This document shows positions 7,525 to 15,813 of a DNA stretch of 64,000 nucleotides, one piece after another (the first letter of the stretch is position 1; each line of letters begins with the position of its first letter). Location of the stretch: the NCBI RefSeq assembly GCF_009602705.1, contig NZ_VSWH01000001.1, positions 930,001 to 994,000 of the forward strand, written 5' to 3'. Made by a program: the position numbers and the translations under genes. A model generated the notes under the pieces. That model did not search any database and was not told the DNA's origin. It saw nothing but the letters and a program-made list of their open reading frames with translations. Source of the DNA: Chryseobacterium vaccae. GTDB lineage: Bacteria > Bacteroidota > Bacteroidia > Flavobacteriales > Weeksellaceae.

Positions 7525-8859
7525 CTAAATGCGGATATCGGTATCTGGTAACGCTTTTCTCAATGCTTCAATATCTGTTTTGGGAATTTTATTTCCCCAC
7601 AGATAAAGACTCTTCAGATTTCTGAGTTTTTCAATGCCTTTTGGAATTCTATCAATCTGACATTCCGAAAGGTTTAGTGATTCAAGATTCTCCAATTCAT
7701 AGATCTCTTTCATATTATCCTGAGATATTTTATTTTTATCCAGACCTAATTTTTTCAGGTTTTTAAGCTGCTGAATCCCAGAAGGAAGACCTTCAAGCTG
7801 AATGCCACCCATTTCCAATATTTCCAGACCAGAGAGGGCGTACAATTCTTTAACGGATTCGGAATAAAGCGGGTTAGCTCCAATATTCAGAGACTTCAAC
7901 TGCTTCATATTTACTGCTCCGGAAGGAATTTTACTGACTCCACATTCGTATACATTCAGTTCTTCGAGATTGGGAATTAAATACAGTTTTTTAAAGTCGG
8001 AGGATATCTTATTTCCCGCCAGACCTAATGTCTTCAGAGACTTTAGATTTCCTGTTGCAAAAGGAATTTTTTTAATCAGACAAAAATTAAGATTAAGATC
8101 CTCAAGATTTTCCAGTCCGGAGATTGCTTTTGGAAGTTCGGTAAACTGATTCTGTTGAAGATTCAGCTTTCTCAGATTCTTCAGAAGGCCAAAACGTTCA
8201 GGTAAGTCAATTAAACTGTTGTACCCCAGATCCAGATCTCGTAACGAAATCAGACCTCCTATTTCGTCAGGAAGGTTTTTCATCTGATTACTGACGGCAA
8301 TAAATTGTTCCAGCTTTTTCAGATTTCCTATACTTTTGGGCAATATCAGTTCAGGAAGATGGGCAAAATCAGTATCTATCGATCTGAAATAGGACAGATC
8401 CAGTATTTTAAGATTTTCCAGATTCCCTAGATTTTCCGGCCATTTTCCCAGCTTTTTATCTCCATATTTAAGCTCCTGAAGGTTTTTAAGCTTTAAAACA
8501 GGTTGTGGAAACTCACTTCCTCTAAGGCTGATGTTTATTTTTTTTATATTTTGAAGATCTGCAAAACTTTCAGGAAAGGTGATATTTCCCCCAGAATTGA
8601 TCAATTCAAAATCCTCAAGGTTTTTAAGGCTCTTTATTTCTCCGGGAATTTCCCTGAAACTTTCATGAGCCCTTATCTTTAAGATTTTAAGATCTTTGTT
8701 TAAAATTTCTTTAGGAAAGTCTTTGATATTATTTAAAGATATACTCTTTTTTTCTGCATTATAAGCATAAGGATCCGAAGGTCCTAGAGGAAGGGAAATC
8801 TGGGCACTGACGATAATCGCCAATGCCAGCCAGCCCAAACAAAGTACTCTCTTTATCAT
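7525..8859 (-). CDS. secreted leucine-rich-repeat protein, paralog of 2536-3630
   Basis: This 444-residue protein has a signal peptide (MIKRVLCLGWLALAIIVSAQ). About sixteen leucine-rich repeats of roughly 23 residues follow, most with the consensus LxxLxxLxLxxNxLxxLPxxI. It matches the 364-residue paralog over the N-terminal cap and the C-terminal repeats and differs by extra central repeats, as expected from internal repeat gain or loss. It starts 9 bp after the hisS stop, so it may be co-transcribed with hisS. The ligand is unknown. Export and solenoid fold are confident inferences from the sequence. Confidence 0.9.
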   Translation of the reverse strand: MIKRVLCLGWLALAIIVSAQISLPLGPSDPYAYNAEKKSISLNNIKDFPKEILNKDLKILKIRAHESFREIPGEIKSLKNLEDFELINSGGNITFPESFADLQNIKKINISLRGSEFPQPVLKLKNLQELKYGDKKLGKWPENLGNLENLKILDLSYFRSIDTDFAHLPELILPKSIGNLKKLEQFIAVSNQMKNLPDEIGGLISLRDLDLGYNSLIDLPERFGLLKNLRKLNLQQNQFTELPKAISGLENLEDLNLNFCLIKKIPFATGNLKSLKTLGLAGNKISSDFKKLYLIPNLEELNVYECGVSKIPSGAVNMKQLKSLNIGANPLYSESVKELYALSGLEILEMGGIQLEGLPSGIQQLKNLKKLGLDKNKISQDNMKEIYELENLESLNLSECQIDRIPKGIEKLRNLKSLYLWGNKIPKTDIEALRKALPDTDIRI

Positions 8860-8868
8860 GAAATTGTA

Positions 8869-10239
8869 TTACAGATTTAAAAATTCTTCTACAGAAACTG
8901 TTTTCTGTTCTCCCGCTTCAAGATTTTTAAAAGTTACTGTATTGTTTCTGATTTCTTCTTCACCCAGGAAAACAAGATTTTTAATTCCTTTCTTTTCAGC
9001 GTAAGTAAATTGTTTATTAAGCTTTGCATTTTCAGGATAGAGTTCTGCTGAAATTCCTTTTCTTCTCAACTGCATAATCAGTTTTAGTGCTTCTGTTGTT
9101 TCCTCGCCTCCAAAATTGGCGAACAGGTATTCTATTGAGGAAGATGCTTCTTCAGGGAAAAGATTAAGCTCTTCCATTACCAGATAAATTCTGTCCAGCC
9201 CGAAAGAAATTCCGATTCCCGGAATGTTTTTAACACCGAAAACTTCTGTAAGGTTATCATATCTACCGCCACCGCCGATAGATCCCATCGCAGCTTCATC
9301 AGCTTTTACTTCAAAAATAGCCCCAGTATAATAATCTAATCCTCTGGCAAGGGTAATATTGAATACAAGATTTTGCATATCAACTCCAAGATTCAGAGAT
9401 TGGGTAAGAACAAACTCCAGTTCTTCCACTCCTTTTAGCCCTATTTCGTTTCCTGCAAATTTTTCTTTCAGCTGAAGAAGGTTTTCCAGCGCATCATCAG
9501 ACTGCTCAAATAAGAAATCCAGTTTGTCTATAGATTCCTGGGAAATTTCTCTTTCCAGCAATTCTTTAACAACTCCGTCTCTTCCGATTTTATCCAGCTT
9601 ATCTAAAGCTACAGTAAAATCGATCAGTTTATCTGTAATCCCCGCATATTCAGCTAATCCGGAAAGAATTTTCCGGTTGTTCATGTGAATTGTCACGGAA
9701 ACACCCAAATCTGCGAATGATTTTAAATACAGTTGAACCAGTTCTACTTCCTGAAGTAAACTTTCACTTCCTACAACATCTGCATCGCATTGATAAAATT
9801 CTCTAAATCGTCCTTTCTGTGGTCGGTCTGCTCTCCATACCGGCTGGATCTGAGAACGTTTGAATGGAAATGTCAGTTTCCCATGATTCATCGCTACAAA
9901 TCTTGCAAAAGGTACAGTAAGATCATAACGAAGAGCTTTGTCCGTTAAATTTTCCGAACTAAAAGGTTGTTCTAATGCTCTTTGAAAATCATGAAGCATC
10001 TGAGTTTTTTTATCTTCCTTGGCTTCATTAATGCTCGAATTTAAAATTTTAAAGATAAGACGGTCTCCTTCTTCACCATATTTCCCTGTCAATGTAGAAA
10101 GATTTTCAAAACTTGGAGTTTCTAATGGCTGAAATCCAAATAACTCAAAGTTATTCTGTAAAATATTGATAATATATTTTCTTCTGGAAACTTCCTGTGA
10201 CGTAAAATCTCTCGTTCCTTTTGCTAAACCTGGTTTCAT
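8869..10239 (-). CDS. hisS: histidyl-tRNA synthetase
   Basis: This 456-residue class II aminoacyl-tRNA synthetase charges tRNA-His with histidine in the cytoplasm. The N-terminus GTRDF (residues 8-12) is the standard HisRS start. Motif 2 is visible in [13 protein letters not shown], the histidine-specific loop in [14 protein letters not shown], and motif 3 in [12 protein letters not shown]. The C-terminal anticodon-binding domain follows (about 360-456). Length is normal for the family. It is preceded by a terminator at the end of the ssb-HRDC unit and followed after 9 bp by an LRR gene. Confidence 0.97.
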   Translation of the reverse strand: MKPGLAKGTRDFTSQEVSRRKYIINILQNNFELFGFQPLETPSFENLSTLTGKYGEEGDRLIFKILNSSINEAKEDKKTQMLHDFQRALEQPFSSENLTDKALRYDLTVPFARFVAMNHGKLTFPFKRSQIQPVWRADRPQKGRFREFYQCDADVVGSESLLQEVELVQLYLKSFADLGVSVTIHMNNRKILSGLAEYAGITDKLIDFTVALDKLDKIGRDGVVKELLEREISQESIDKLDFLFEQSDDALENLLQLKEKFAGNEIGLKGVEELEFVLTQSLNLGVDMQNLVFNITLARGLDYYTGAIFEVKADEAAMGSIGGGGRYDNLTEVFGVKNIPGIGISFGLDRIYLVMEELNLFPEEASSSIEYLFANFGGEETTEALKLIMQLRRKGISAELYPENAKLNKQFTYAEKKGIKNLVFLGEEEIRNNTVTFKNLEAGEQKTVSVEEFLNL

Positions 10240-10299
10240 TTCTTGTATATCATTTTGATAGACGCAAAAGTACGGAATTGAAAGGAATTTATATAGTAT

Positions 10300-10332
10300 A
10301 AAAAGCCGAAGAAGTAATCTTCTCCAGCTTTT
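10300..10332 (-). terminator. terminator after the ssb-HRDC operon
   Basis: On the minus strand AAAAGC and AGAAG pair with CTTCT and GCTTTT around an ATTA loop. An internal bulge is present, and the 3' arm ends in a short T run. It lies between the HRDC gene and hisS. Confidence 0.5.
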
Positions 10333-10361
10333 GTTGTTAGGGGATCATTAATTCTGAAAAA

Positions 10362-10814
10362 TCAGACGCTTTCAAGAATCTCCAGGATTTCTTCGCCATA
10401 ATTTTCGATCTTATGTTTCCCGAAGCCTTTGATATCAAGCAGTTCTTCTTTTTTTGCAGGCTTATACTTCGCAACCGATACCAGTTCTTTATTACTCGCA
10501 ATAAAATAAGTGGGTAGGTTCTGTTCTCTTGCTTTTTCTGATCTCCAGAGTTTCAGGGCAGTCAGAATCTTCTCTTCATCAGAGCTTAAAATCTCATTAT
10601 CAGCAGAGTATTTTACCACTTTGGATTCTCTTACTATATTTTTCAATGGTTTTATCTCTTCAAAATACAGTATTACAGACCAATAACATTCGTCATTTAC
10701 AAAAGCCGTTTCTACTTTTATAATTTCATTCACATCCAGGAAATCGTCAAGCATTTTTTGATCTTTGTACAAAAATTCTTCCGGAAGCCTGATTTTAAAA
10801 ACTTTTACTTTCAT
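10362..10814 (-). CDS. HRDC-domain protein
   Basis: I use the ATG at 10814 (MKVKVFKIRLPEEF, 150 residues) because the longer frame would overlap ssb. The N-terminal half (1-75) is a small alpha/beta region of unknown fold. The C-terminal half (about 78-150) is an HRDC domain, with LKLWRSEKAREQNLPTYFI followed by the helix-hairpin-like LLDIKGFGKHKIENYG. HRDC domains bind nucleic acid and usually occur in RecQ or RNase D; here the domain occurs without a helicase or nuclease. The gene starts 16 bp after the ssb stop, so a DNA- or RNA-binding role linked to SSB is reasonable but unproven. Confidence 0.85.
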   Translation of the reverse strand: MKVKVFKIRLPEEFLYKDQKMLDDFLDVNEIIKVETAFVNDECYWSVILYFEEIKPLKNIVRESKVVKYSADNEILSSDEEKILTALKLWRSEKAREQNLPTYFIASNKELVSVAKYKPAKKEELLDIKGFGKHKIENYGEEILEILESV

Positions 10815-10830
10815 TACTGTACTTTTAGAA

Positions 10831-11163
10831 TTATTTGCCTCCCAGAAGCAGAATCTCATCTACTCTGATTTCTGTTATATATCGCTTAACACCGTCTTTG
10901 TCATCGTATGATCGATACGTCAGTTTTCCTTCAATAGCTATTTCTTTTCCTTTGGAAACATATTTCTGGAGTATTTCCGCTGTTTTCCCAAAAGCAATCA
11001 GATTGTGCCATTGTGTTTCTTCTACTTTTTCTCCTTTTGCGTTGGTGTAATGATCATTGGTAGCCAAAGATACGTTTGCTTTTAGAGTTCCGTTGTCGAA
11101 GTTTACTATTTCTACTTCTTTTCCTGTGTAACCAATTAATGTTACTTTGTTTCTTAGTGACAT
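10831..11163 (-). CDS. ssb: single-stranded DNA-binding protein, short form
   Basis: This 110-residue protein is essentially one OB fold. It starts SLRNKVTLIGYTGKEVE, has the conserved WHNLIAFGKTAEILQKYVSKG stretch (split here as WHNLIAFGKTAE and ILQKYVSKGKEI) and ends in VDEILLLGGK. It lacks the Gly-rich linker and the acidic DDDIPF-type tail that recruits partner proteins in canonical SSB, so it is probably an accessory SSB rather than the replication SSB. It heads a two-gene unit with the HRDC protein. Its upstream region is the 536-bp intergenic stretch holding the CGTTTGyAAACGG motifs. Confidence 0.9.
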   Translation of the reverse strand: MSLRNKVTLIGYTGKEVEIVNFDNGTLKANVSLATNDHYTNAKGEKVEETQWHNLIAFGKTAEILQKYVSKGKEIAIEGKLTYRSYDDKDGVKRYITEIRVDEILLLGGK

Positions 11164-11290
11164 AACTTTATAATTTTTAAGATTAATAATTCAGATCAGA
11201 GACGTTCACTGCTTTCTCAAATCTCTGTTGCAAAGATTGCCACTTCCCCAAAACACAGTCGGTTATAAACTATTTAAATTCATTTGTAGT

Positions 11291-11308
11291 CGTTTGTAAA
11301 CGGATAAT
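11291..11308 (+). promoter_or_regulatory. operator-like motif, copy 1
   Basis: The 18-mer CGTTTGTAAACGGATAAT differs from copy 2 by one base. CGTTTGTAAACG is a near-palindrome. It lies about 130 bp upstream of the ssb start, on the ssb side of the region. Confidence 0.5.
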
Positions 11309-11654
11309 AAAACAGAGAAAAAGAATTTAAGAATCTGTCAAACCCCATTATTAATCATAGTTTCAGAGTACTATCCTCTTGACCTGAATAGTTCTTTCAC
11401 ATGAATCTAATTTTTTACATTTTCTCAAGAATTTCTTTGTCCGAAAAAAAATAAATAAAAATCTTCAGTCTTAAAAAAACAAAATGTAAAATAGTAAGTT
11501 TTATTCCTGAAGAAAATTGTGTGGTTATTAAAAGTTTCTAGTCTTTAATAATTGGTAAATTATTCATTGTTTATAGGAATAAAATGAATTTAGTATCTCA
11601 TTTTAAAATCCTTCTTTTAAATTATTCTTAAGGAGGCATTCATACTCAATCTAC

Positions 11655-11685
11655 CCGTTTGCAAACGGATAATTCCGTATCTTTG
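11655..11685 (+). promoter_or_regulatory. perfect palindromic operator plus promoter of the arginase-family gene
   Basis: CCGTTTGCAAACGG (11655-11668) is a perfect 14-bp palindrome extended by ATAAT as in copy 1. TATCTTTG (11678-11685) is a perfect TAnnTTTG -7 box 14 bp before the ATG. The TTTG inside the palindrome sits close to the -33 position, so a bound regulator would block the polymerase. Confidence 0.6.
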
Positions 11686-11699
11686 ATGAAATTTCTTTT

Positions 11700-12605
11700 A
11701 TGAAAAGAAGCATCACTATTTTTGAGTTCCCTCTCAATCTGGGACTTAAGAAAAAAGAGCACGAGACAGAACCTGGTGTAAAAAAACTCCCGGACTGGCT
11801 CAGAAAGTTTGGTTTTCATAAAAGAATTGATCCCCAGCATATTTTCAGACTGGAAGCTCCTGAATATTCCATGAATATGGATGAAGAATCAGGGGTACGA
11901 AATGCAGGCAAGATCATTGAATATGCACGGAAACAATCCGAATTTATTCTGAAAAACCATCATCCAGAAAATTTCAATATTATGTTGGGTGGTGATTGCA
12001 GCGTTCTAATCGGAAACGCCCTCGCACTAAAGAAGCTGGGGAATTTCGGACTTTTTTATCTTGACGGCCACACGGATTTTATTCCGCCAACGCTTTCTGA
12101 AACGGGAGCCGCTGCCGGAATGGATCTGGCTATAGTTACAGGATACGGTCATAACAAATTGACGGATATTGACGGCTTTAAACCTTATTTTCAAGAGGAA
12201 AATATTTTCTGTGTCGGAAATGCAGAAACCAATGATGATGAATATACGGCCGAAATCATCCGTTCAAATATTCATTATTTTGACCTTGAACATCTCAGAA
12301 AAAACGGCTTCAAAAAAACTGCGGAAGATTTTCTTACCATGATCAAATATAAAAGTCTTGACGGGTTTTTCATTCATTTTGATGTAGATATTCTGAAAGA
12401 TAAACTTATGCCCGCGGTAGACAGCCGGATGGAAGACGGAATTGATTACAACAACCTTCAGGAAATGCTGAATCCTTTGATCCGGTCACCAAAGTGTTTT
12501 GGAATCCAGATTACCATTCTTGATCCAGACTATGATCCGGAGGGAATTTATACCCAGCCGTTTATTAACAACTTAATTCAAATTATAAAAAATAAAGAAG
12601 AGTAA
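11700..12605 (+). CDS. arginase-family (ureohydrolase) protein
   Basis: This 301-residue protein has the ureohydrolase fold that hydrolyses guanidino or formimino groups at a binuclear manganese centre. Metal motifs are visible as GGDCS (97-101), DGHTD (122-126) and HFDVD (226-230). The canonical GGDH histidine ligand is replaced by Cys100 and the usual DAHxD by DGHTD, so metal binding or specificity may differ from true arginase or agmatinase. The start follows a well-formed promoter by 14 bp. An HPP-family membrane gene begins at the base after its stop codon, so the two are coupled. The substrate could be agmatine, formiminoglutamate or another guanidine; the sequence does not decide. Confidence 0.85.
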   Translation: MKRSITIFEFPLNLGLKKKEHETEPGVKKLPDWLRKFGFHKRIDPQHIFRLEAPEYSMNMDEESGVRNAGKIIEYARKQSEFILKNHHPENFNIMLGGDCSVLIGNALALKKLGNFGLFYLDGHTDFIPPTLSETGAAAGMDLAIVTGYGHNKLTDIDGFKPYFQEENIFCVGNAETNDDEYTAEIIRSNIHYFDLEHLRKNGFKKTAEDFLTMIKYKSLDGFFIHFDVDILKDKLMPAVDSRMEDGIDYNNLQEMLNPLIRSPKCFGIQITILDPDYDPEGIYTQPFINNLIQIIKNKEE

Positions 12606-13199
12606 ATGAAGAAGACGATAAAAAGAACTTTCAGGGTCTCAAAATATGTGATTTATAAGGAAACGCTGGTTGATTACAAGGAGCATTTCTGGTCATTTCT
12701 GGGTGCATTTTTTGGAATCGGAATCATTGCTTTTATTCAATCCCATTCTTTAACGGAGACTGAAAATATATTTCTGATCGGTTCTTTTGGCGCCTCGAGT
12801 GTTTTGATTTACGGAGCCATCCAAAGTCCTCTGGCACAGCCCAGAAACCTGATTGGAGGACATGTTTTTTCAGCTATTGTGGGGGTTACTGTTTACAAGA
12901 TTGTCCCTGATATTATCTGGCTTTCCGCTCCATTGGCAGTGGCTTTTTCTATTGTTCTGATGCAGTACACAAAAACTCTTCACCCTCCTGGCGGAGCAAC
13001 GGCTCTGATCGCAGTAAGTTCTACGGGAAAAATCCCTGAATTGGGGTATTGGTACGTTATCTCCCCTGTTTTATCGGGGTGTATTATCCTGCTGATTGTG
13101 GCTTTATTTTTCAATAATATAACGCCTAACCGAAGCTACCCTTCTCACAGCAGTTTTAAAAGACTGTTAAAGAAAAGACATGGCCACCACTTAAAATAA
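12606..13199 (+). CDS. HPP-family integral membrane protein
   Basis: This 197-residue protein has four or five hydrophobic segments in the inner membrane (about residues 30-45, 55-72, 85-102, 105-122 and 150-168). The family-defining HPP motif is in KTLHPPGGATALIAV, and the conserved SPLAQPRNLIGGH stretch is present. HPP proteins are linked in cyanobacteria to nitrite transport, but most members have no assigned substrate. It starts directly after the TAA of the arginase-family gene with no intergenic base, indicating an operon. A role in moving the substrate or product of that enzyme is possible but only inferred from position. Confidence 0.88.
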   Translation: MKKTIKRTFRVSKYVIYKETLVDYKEHFWSFLGAFFGIGIIAFIQSHSLTETENIFLIGSFGASSVLIYGAIQSPLAQPRNLIGGHVFSAIVGVTVYKIVPDIIWLSAPLAVAFSIVLMQYTKTLHPPGGATALIAVSSTGKIPELGYWYVISPVLSGCIILLIVALFFNNITPNRSYPSHSSFKRLLKKRHGHHLK

Positions 13200-13207
13200 A
13201 CTAAACG

Positions 13208-13552
13208 ATGAACTGTCTGGAATGCGGCGAAAAAATTATCGGAAGGACGGATAAAAAGTTCTGCAACGACTCCTGCCGGAATGCCTACAATAATAAGCAG
13301 AACAAAGATTCTAACAATTTGATGCGGAATGTGAATAACAAACTCCGTAAGAACTATCGCATTCTCGTAGAAATCAATACAGAAGGAAAAGCAAAAGTGG
13401 CAAAATCCAAATTAGACAATTTAGGCTTCGACTTCGATTATTTTACGAATCTGAAGATCTATAAAAATGGCGCTGAATACCGGTTTATTTATGATTACGG
13501 TTATAAATTCCTGGAAGATGATTTTATCCTCATCGTAAAGAATAAAAACTAA
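13208..13552 (+). CDS. small Zn-ribbon protein (DUF2116-like)
   Basis: This 114-residue protein begins with a zinc-ribbon: CxxC at C3/C6 and CxxxC at C19/C23 (MNCLECGEKI, KKFCNDSCRN). A basic, Asn-rich helix follows (NNKQNKDSNNLMRNVNNKL), then a C-terminal alpha/beta stretch of about 70 residues rich in aromatic residues. Such ribbons usually bind nucleic acid or protein. It follows the HPP gene by 8 bp and precedes the epimerase gene by 17 bp, so it belongs to the same run of genes. The specific function is unknown. Confidence 0.85.
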   Translation: MNCLECGEKIIGRTDKKFCNDSCRNAYNNKQNKDSNNLMRNVNNKLRKNYRILVEINTEGKAKVAKSKLDNLGFDFDYFTNLKIYKNGAEYRFIYDYGYKFLEDDFILIVKNKN

Positions 13553-13569
13553 CCCCCTATTCTATAATT

Positions 13570-14487
13570 ATGAAAGAAATTGTTCTGATCACAGGTGCTG
13601 GCGGCATGGTTGCACAGGAACTGTCTAAAAAGATAGGAAAAGAATTTGAAGTAAGGTTTTTAACCAGAAAAAAGAAACATGAACATGAATTTAAATGGGA
13701 TATCCGGAAAAGAATGATTGATGGGGCTGCTTTGGATGGAGTTTCCCACATTATCCACCTCGCAGGAGCCAATATTTCTGAAAAACGCTGGACCAAAGAG
13801 AGAAAAGAAGAGTTGATTTCCAGCCGTGTAGATTCTGCGGAGCTTCTTCTGAAAACGATAAGAGATAAAAAAATGAAACTTAAATCTTTTATTTCGGCTT
13901 CAGGAATTAATTTTTACGGTACGGAAACTACGGAAAACATTTATACGGAAGATGATATGCCGGGGAATGATTTCCTGAGTGAAGTTGTTGTTCTTTGGGA
14001 AAGAGCTGCGGATAACTTTAGGGAACAGATTCTTGCAGAAAGAGTGATAAAAATAAGAACAGCCGTTGTACTCTCGGAAAAAGACGGAGCCTTGAAAAAA
14101 ATGGTTCCAACAATAAAATATGGTATCGGATCTGCTTTAGGCAGCGGAAAGCAATATATGCCCTGGATTCATATTGATGATCTATGCTCAATCTATGAAA
14201 CAGCATTGAAAAATTCAGAAATAAACGGAGCTTATAATGCCGTTGCTCCAGAACATACCACTAATGAAAATTTAACAAAAGAAATTGCCGGAGTTCTTAA
14301 AAAACCTTTATTCATGCCCAATGTTCCGTCATTTGTTTTAAAGCTGATGTTCGGTGAACTGGCAGACGCACTTCTGAAAGGTTCAAGAGCTTCATCCCAA
14401 AAAATACAGAGTACAGGATTCAGGTTCAGATTTCCTGATCTGAAAAAGGCTTTGGAAGATTTATTAATTCAAAACAATACTCAATAA
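13570..14487 (+). CDS. TIGR01777-family NAD(P)-dependent epimerase/dehydratase (YfcH-like)
   Basis: This 305-residue short-chain dehydrogenase-like protein has an N-terminal nucleotide-binding loop GAGGMVAQEL (about 8-17). The family-typical segments SHIIHLAGANISEKRWTKER and SASGINFYG follow, then the MPWIHIDDLCSIYE stretch, with a C-terminal substrate domain ending in a helix (RFPDLKKALEDLL). This is the YfcH/TIGR01777 group, widely present with no proven substrate. It is the fourth gene in a tight plus-strand run from 11700. A 27-bp gap separates it from the NUDIX gene, which may be part of the same transcript. Confidence 0.92.
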   Translation: MKEIVLITGAGGMVAQELSKKIGKEFEVRFLTRKKKHEHEFKWDIRKRMIDGAALDGVSHIIHLAGANISEKRWTKERKEELISSRVDSAELLLKTIRDKKMKLKSFISASGINFYGTETTENIYTEDDMPGNDFLSEVVVLWERAADNFREQILAERVIKIRTAVVLSEKDGALKKMVPTIKYGIGSALGSGKQYMPWIHIDDLCSIYETALKNSEINGAYNAVAPEHTTNENLTKEIAGVLKKPLFMPNVPSFVLKLMFGELADALLKGSRASSQKIQSTGFRFRFPDLKKALEDLLIQNNTQ

Positions 14488-14514
14488 AATAGTATATAAA
14501 CTACTTACCATTAC

Positions 14515-15096
14515 ATGCACACTCCCAACGTAGATATTATTCAAACAGAAATTCTTTCTGACAACTGGTATACTTTAAAAAAAGTAACATATTCTATTTC
14601 TAAAAAAGACGATTCAACCGAGACCCAAAGCAGAGAAGCTTATGACCGGGGAAACGGAGCGGTTATCTTACTTTATCATAAAACTTTAAAATCGGTTATT
14701 TTAACCCGACAGTTCAGGCTCCCTACTTTCATCAACGGAAATCAGGATGGGATGCTTATTGAAGCCTGTGCCGGACTTCTGGATAATGATCATCCCGAAG
14801 AATGTATCAAAAGAGAAACGGAAGAGGAAACCGGATATAAAATTTCCAATGCCGAAAAAATATTTGAAGCATATATGTCTCCCGGTTCTGTTACTGAAAT
14901 CCTGCATTTTTTTATCGCTGAATATTCCCAGGATATGAAAATTGCAGACGGAGGCGGACTGGAAGAGGAAGGTGAACACATTGAAGTGTTGGAACTTCCA
15001 TTTGACAAAGCTCTTAAAATGATTGATGAAGGAGAGATTAAAGATGCGAAAACAATTATGCTGCTGCAGTATCTTAGAATTAAGGGAATCTTATAA
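14515..15096 (+). CDS. NUDIX hydrolase, NudK-like
   Basis: This 193-residue protein carries a complete NUDIX box: G at GLLDNDHPEE, then CIKRETEEETGY (about residues 87-110), matching Gx5Ex7REUxEExGU. The flanking layout (VILTRQFRLPTFINGN before the box, YMSPGSVTEILHFF after it) resembles the GDP-mannose or ADP-ribose pyrophosphatase group NudK/NudF. It should cleave a nucleotide-sugar or similar X-linked diphosphate with magnesium in the cytoplasm. The gene follows the epimerase by 27 bp. The exact substrate is not settled by sequence. Confidence 0.92.
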   Translation: MHTPNVDIIQTEILSDNWYTLKKVTYSISKKDDSTETQSREAYDRGNGAVILLYHKTLKSVILTRQFRLPTFINGNQDGMLIEACAGLLDNDHPEECIKRETEEETGYKISNAEKIFEAYMSPGSVTEILHFFIAEYSQDMKIADGGGLEEEGEHIEVLELPFDKALKMIDEGEIKDAKTIMLLQYLRIKGIL

Positions 15097-15100
15097 TCTG

Positions 15101-15255
15101 TAATTAACCTCTGTTCGGGATAAGAATATCTGATAGATGCAGGTTTGAAGCTGGATAATGGAAGAGAGAAGTTATGAAAATCAATAATAGCAAATGTTGA
15201 TCTGCTTTTATTTAATTTCATTTTCACATAGCTTTCAATATATAACTGAAATTAA
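15101..15255 (-). repeat. dispersed ~150-bp intergenic repeat, copy 1
   Basis: Read on the minus strand this segment matches 36174-36312 and 61952-62095. Shared pieces in order are TTATATATTGAAAG-like, a stretch of AATTAAATAAAA, CAT/TTGTTAT-like, CATAACTTCTCTCTTCCA, CAGCTTCAAACCT and AGAGGTTAATT. It lies between the NUDIX and DUF2750 genes and contains no open frame. Confidence 0.75.
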
Positions 15256-15336
15256 CTTCCTGCTTCCTGCCTTTTACATTTAAACTCCTTAACACCAATT
15301 CACATTAACTAATACAATACTGAAATTTATAAACAT

Positions 15337-15795
15337 ATGCTACAAGACCATATTACGGTAGAAAACCGCCATAAAGATTTTATTACAAAAGTCTGCGAAA
15401 CTGAAATTATTTATGCTTTAAAGGATGAAACAGGTTTTGCAGTCTCCTACTCCAACGAACTGGAATATGAAGACGGTGAACCTGTACAGATCATCTGCTT
15501 CTGGTCTGATCAGGCAAGGGCAAAATCCTGTATTGAAAAGGAATGGGATCACTATAAAGTATCAGAGATTTTTCTGAATGATTTTATCGAAAACTGGTGC
15601 CTGGGAATGAATCGGGACGGAATTGTTGCAGGAACTAATTTTGACAATCATCTGTTCGGATATGAGGCTGAACCTCTGGAACTGATCCTTGATCTTATTG
15701 AAGAACTTAAGAAAACAGGAAAATCCATCAAATTCAAAAAGTTCGAGAGCATTGAGGATCTGGAAACTCAGGTTAAGGAAGTTTTAGAAGATTAG
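15337..15795 (+). CDS. DUF2750-family protein
   Basis: This 152-residue cytoplasmic protein has the DUF2750 pattern: an N-terminal helix (HKDFITKVCETEIIYAL), the WSDQARAKSC segment (about residues 59-68) and a conserved NWCLGMNRDGIVAG stretch (about 88-101). Family members are small acidic proteins often found with immunity-like or stress genes; no biochemical activity is known. It follows dispersed repeat copy 1 and precedes the DUF2306 gene by 18 bp, so those two may share a transcript. The family call is confident, the function unknown. Confidence 0.85.
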   Translation: MLQDHITVENRHKDFITKVCETEIIYALKDETGFAVSYSNELEYEDGEPVQIICFWSDQARAKSCIEKEWDHYKVSEIFLNDFIENWCLGMNRDGIVAGTNFDNHLFGYEAEPLELILDLIEELKKTGKSIKFKKFESIEDLETQVKEVLED

Positions 15796-15813
15796 AATTA
15801 CGGGGTAAAACAG

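Larger units (their letters stand above)
11164..11699. other. 536-bp AT-rich intergenic region between divergent ssb and arginase-family genes
   Basis: No credible protein or RNA gene is seen. It holds two copies of the CGTTTGyAAACGGATAAT motif and the promoter of the arginase-family gene. It should also contain the divergent ssb promoter. The remainder is AT-rich. Confidence 0.6.

Noticed and set aside
11164..11699. tRNA or small RNA gene in the long gap
   Set aside because: No cloverleaf, CCA end or stable long hairpin was seen.
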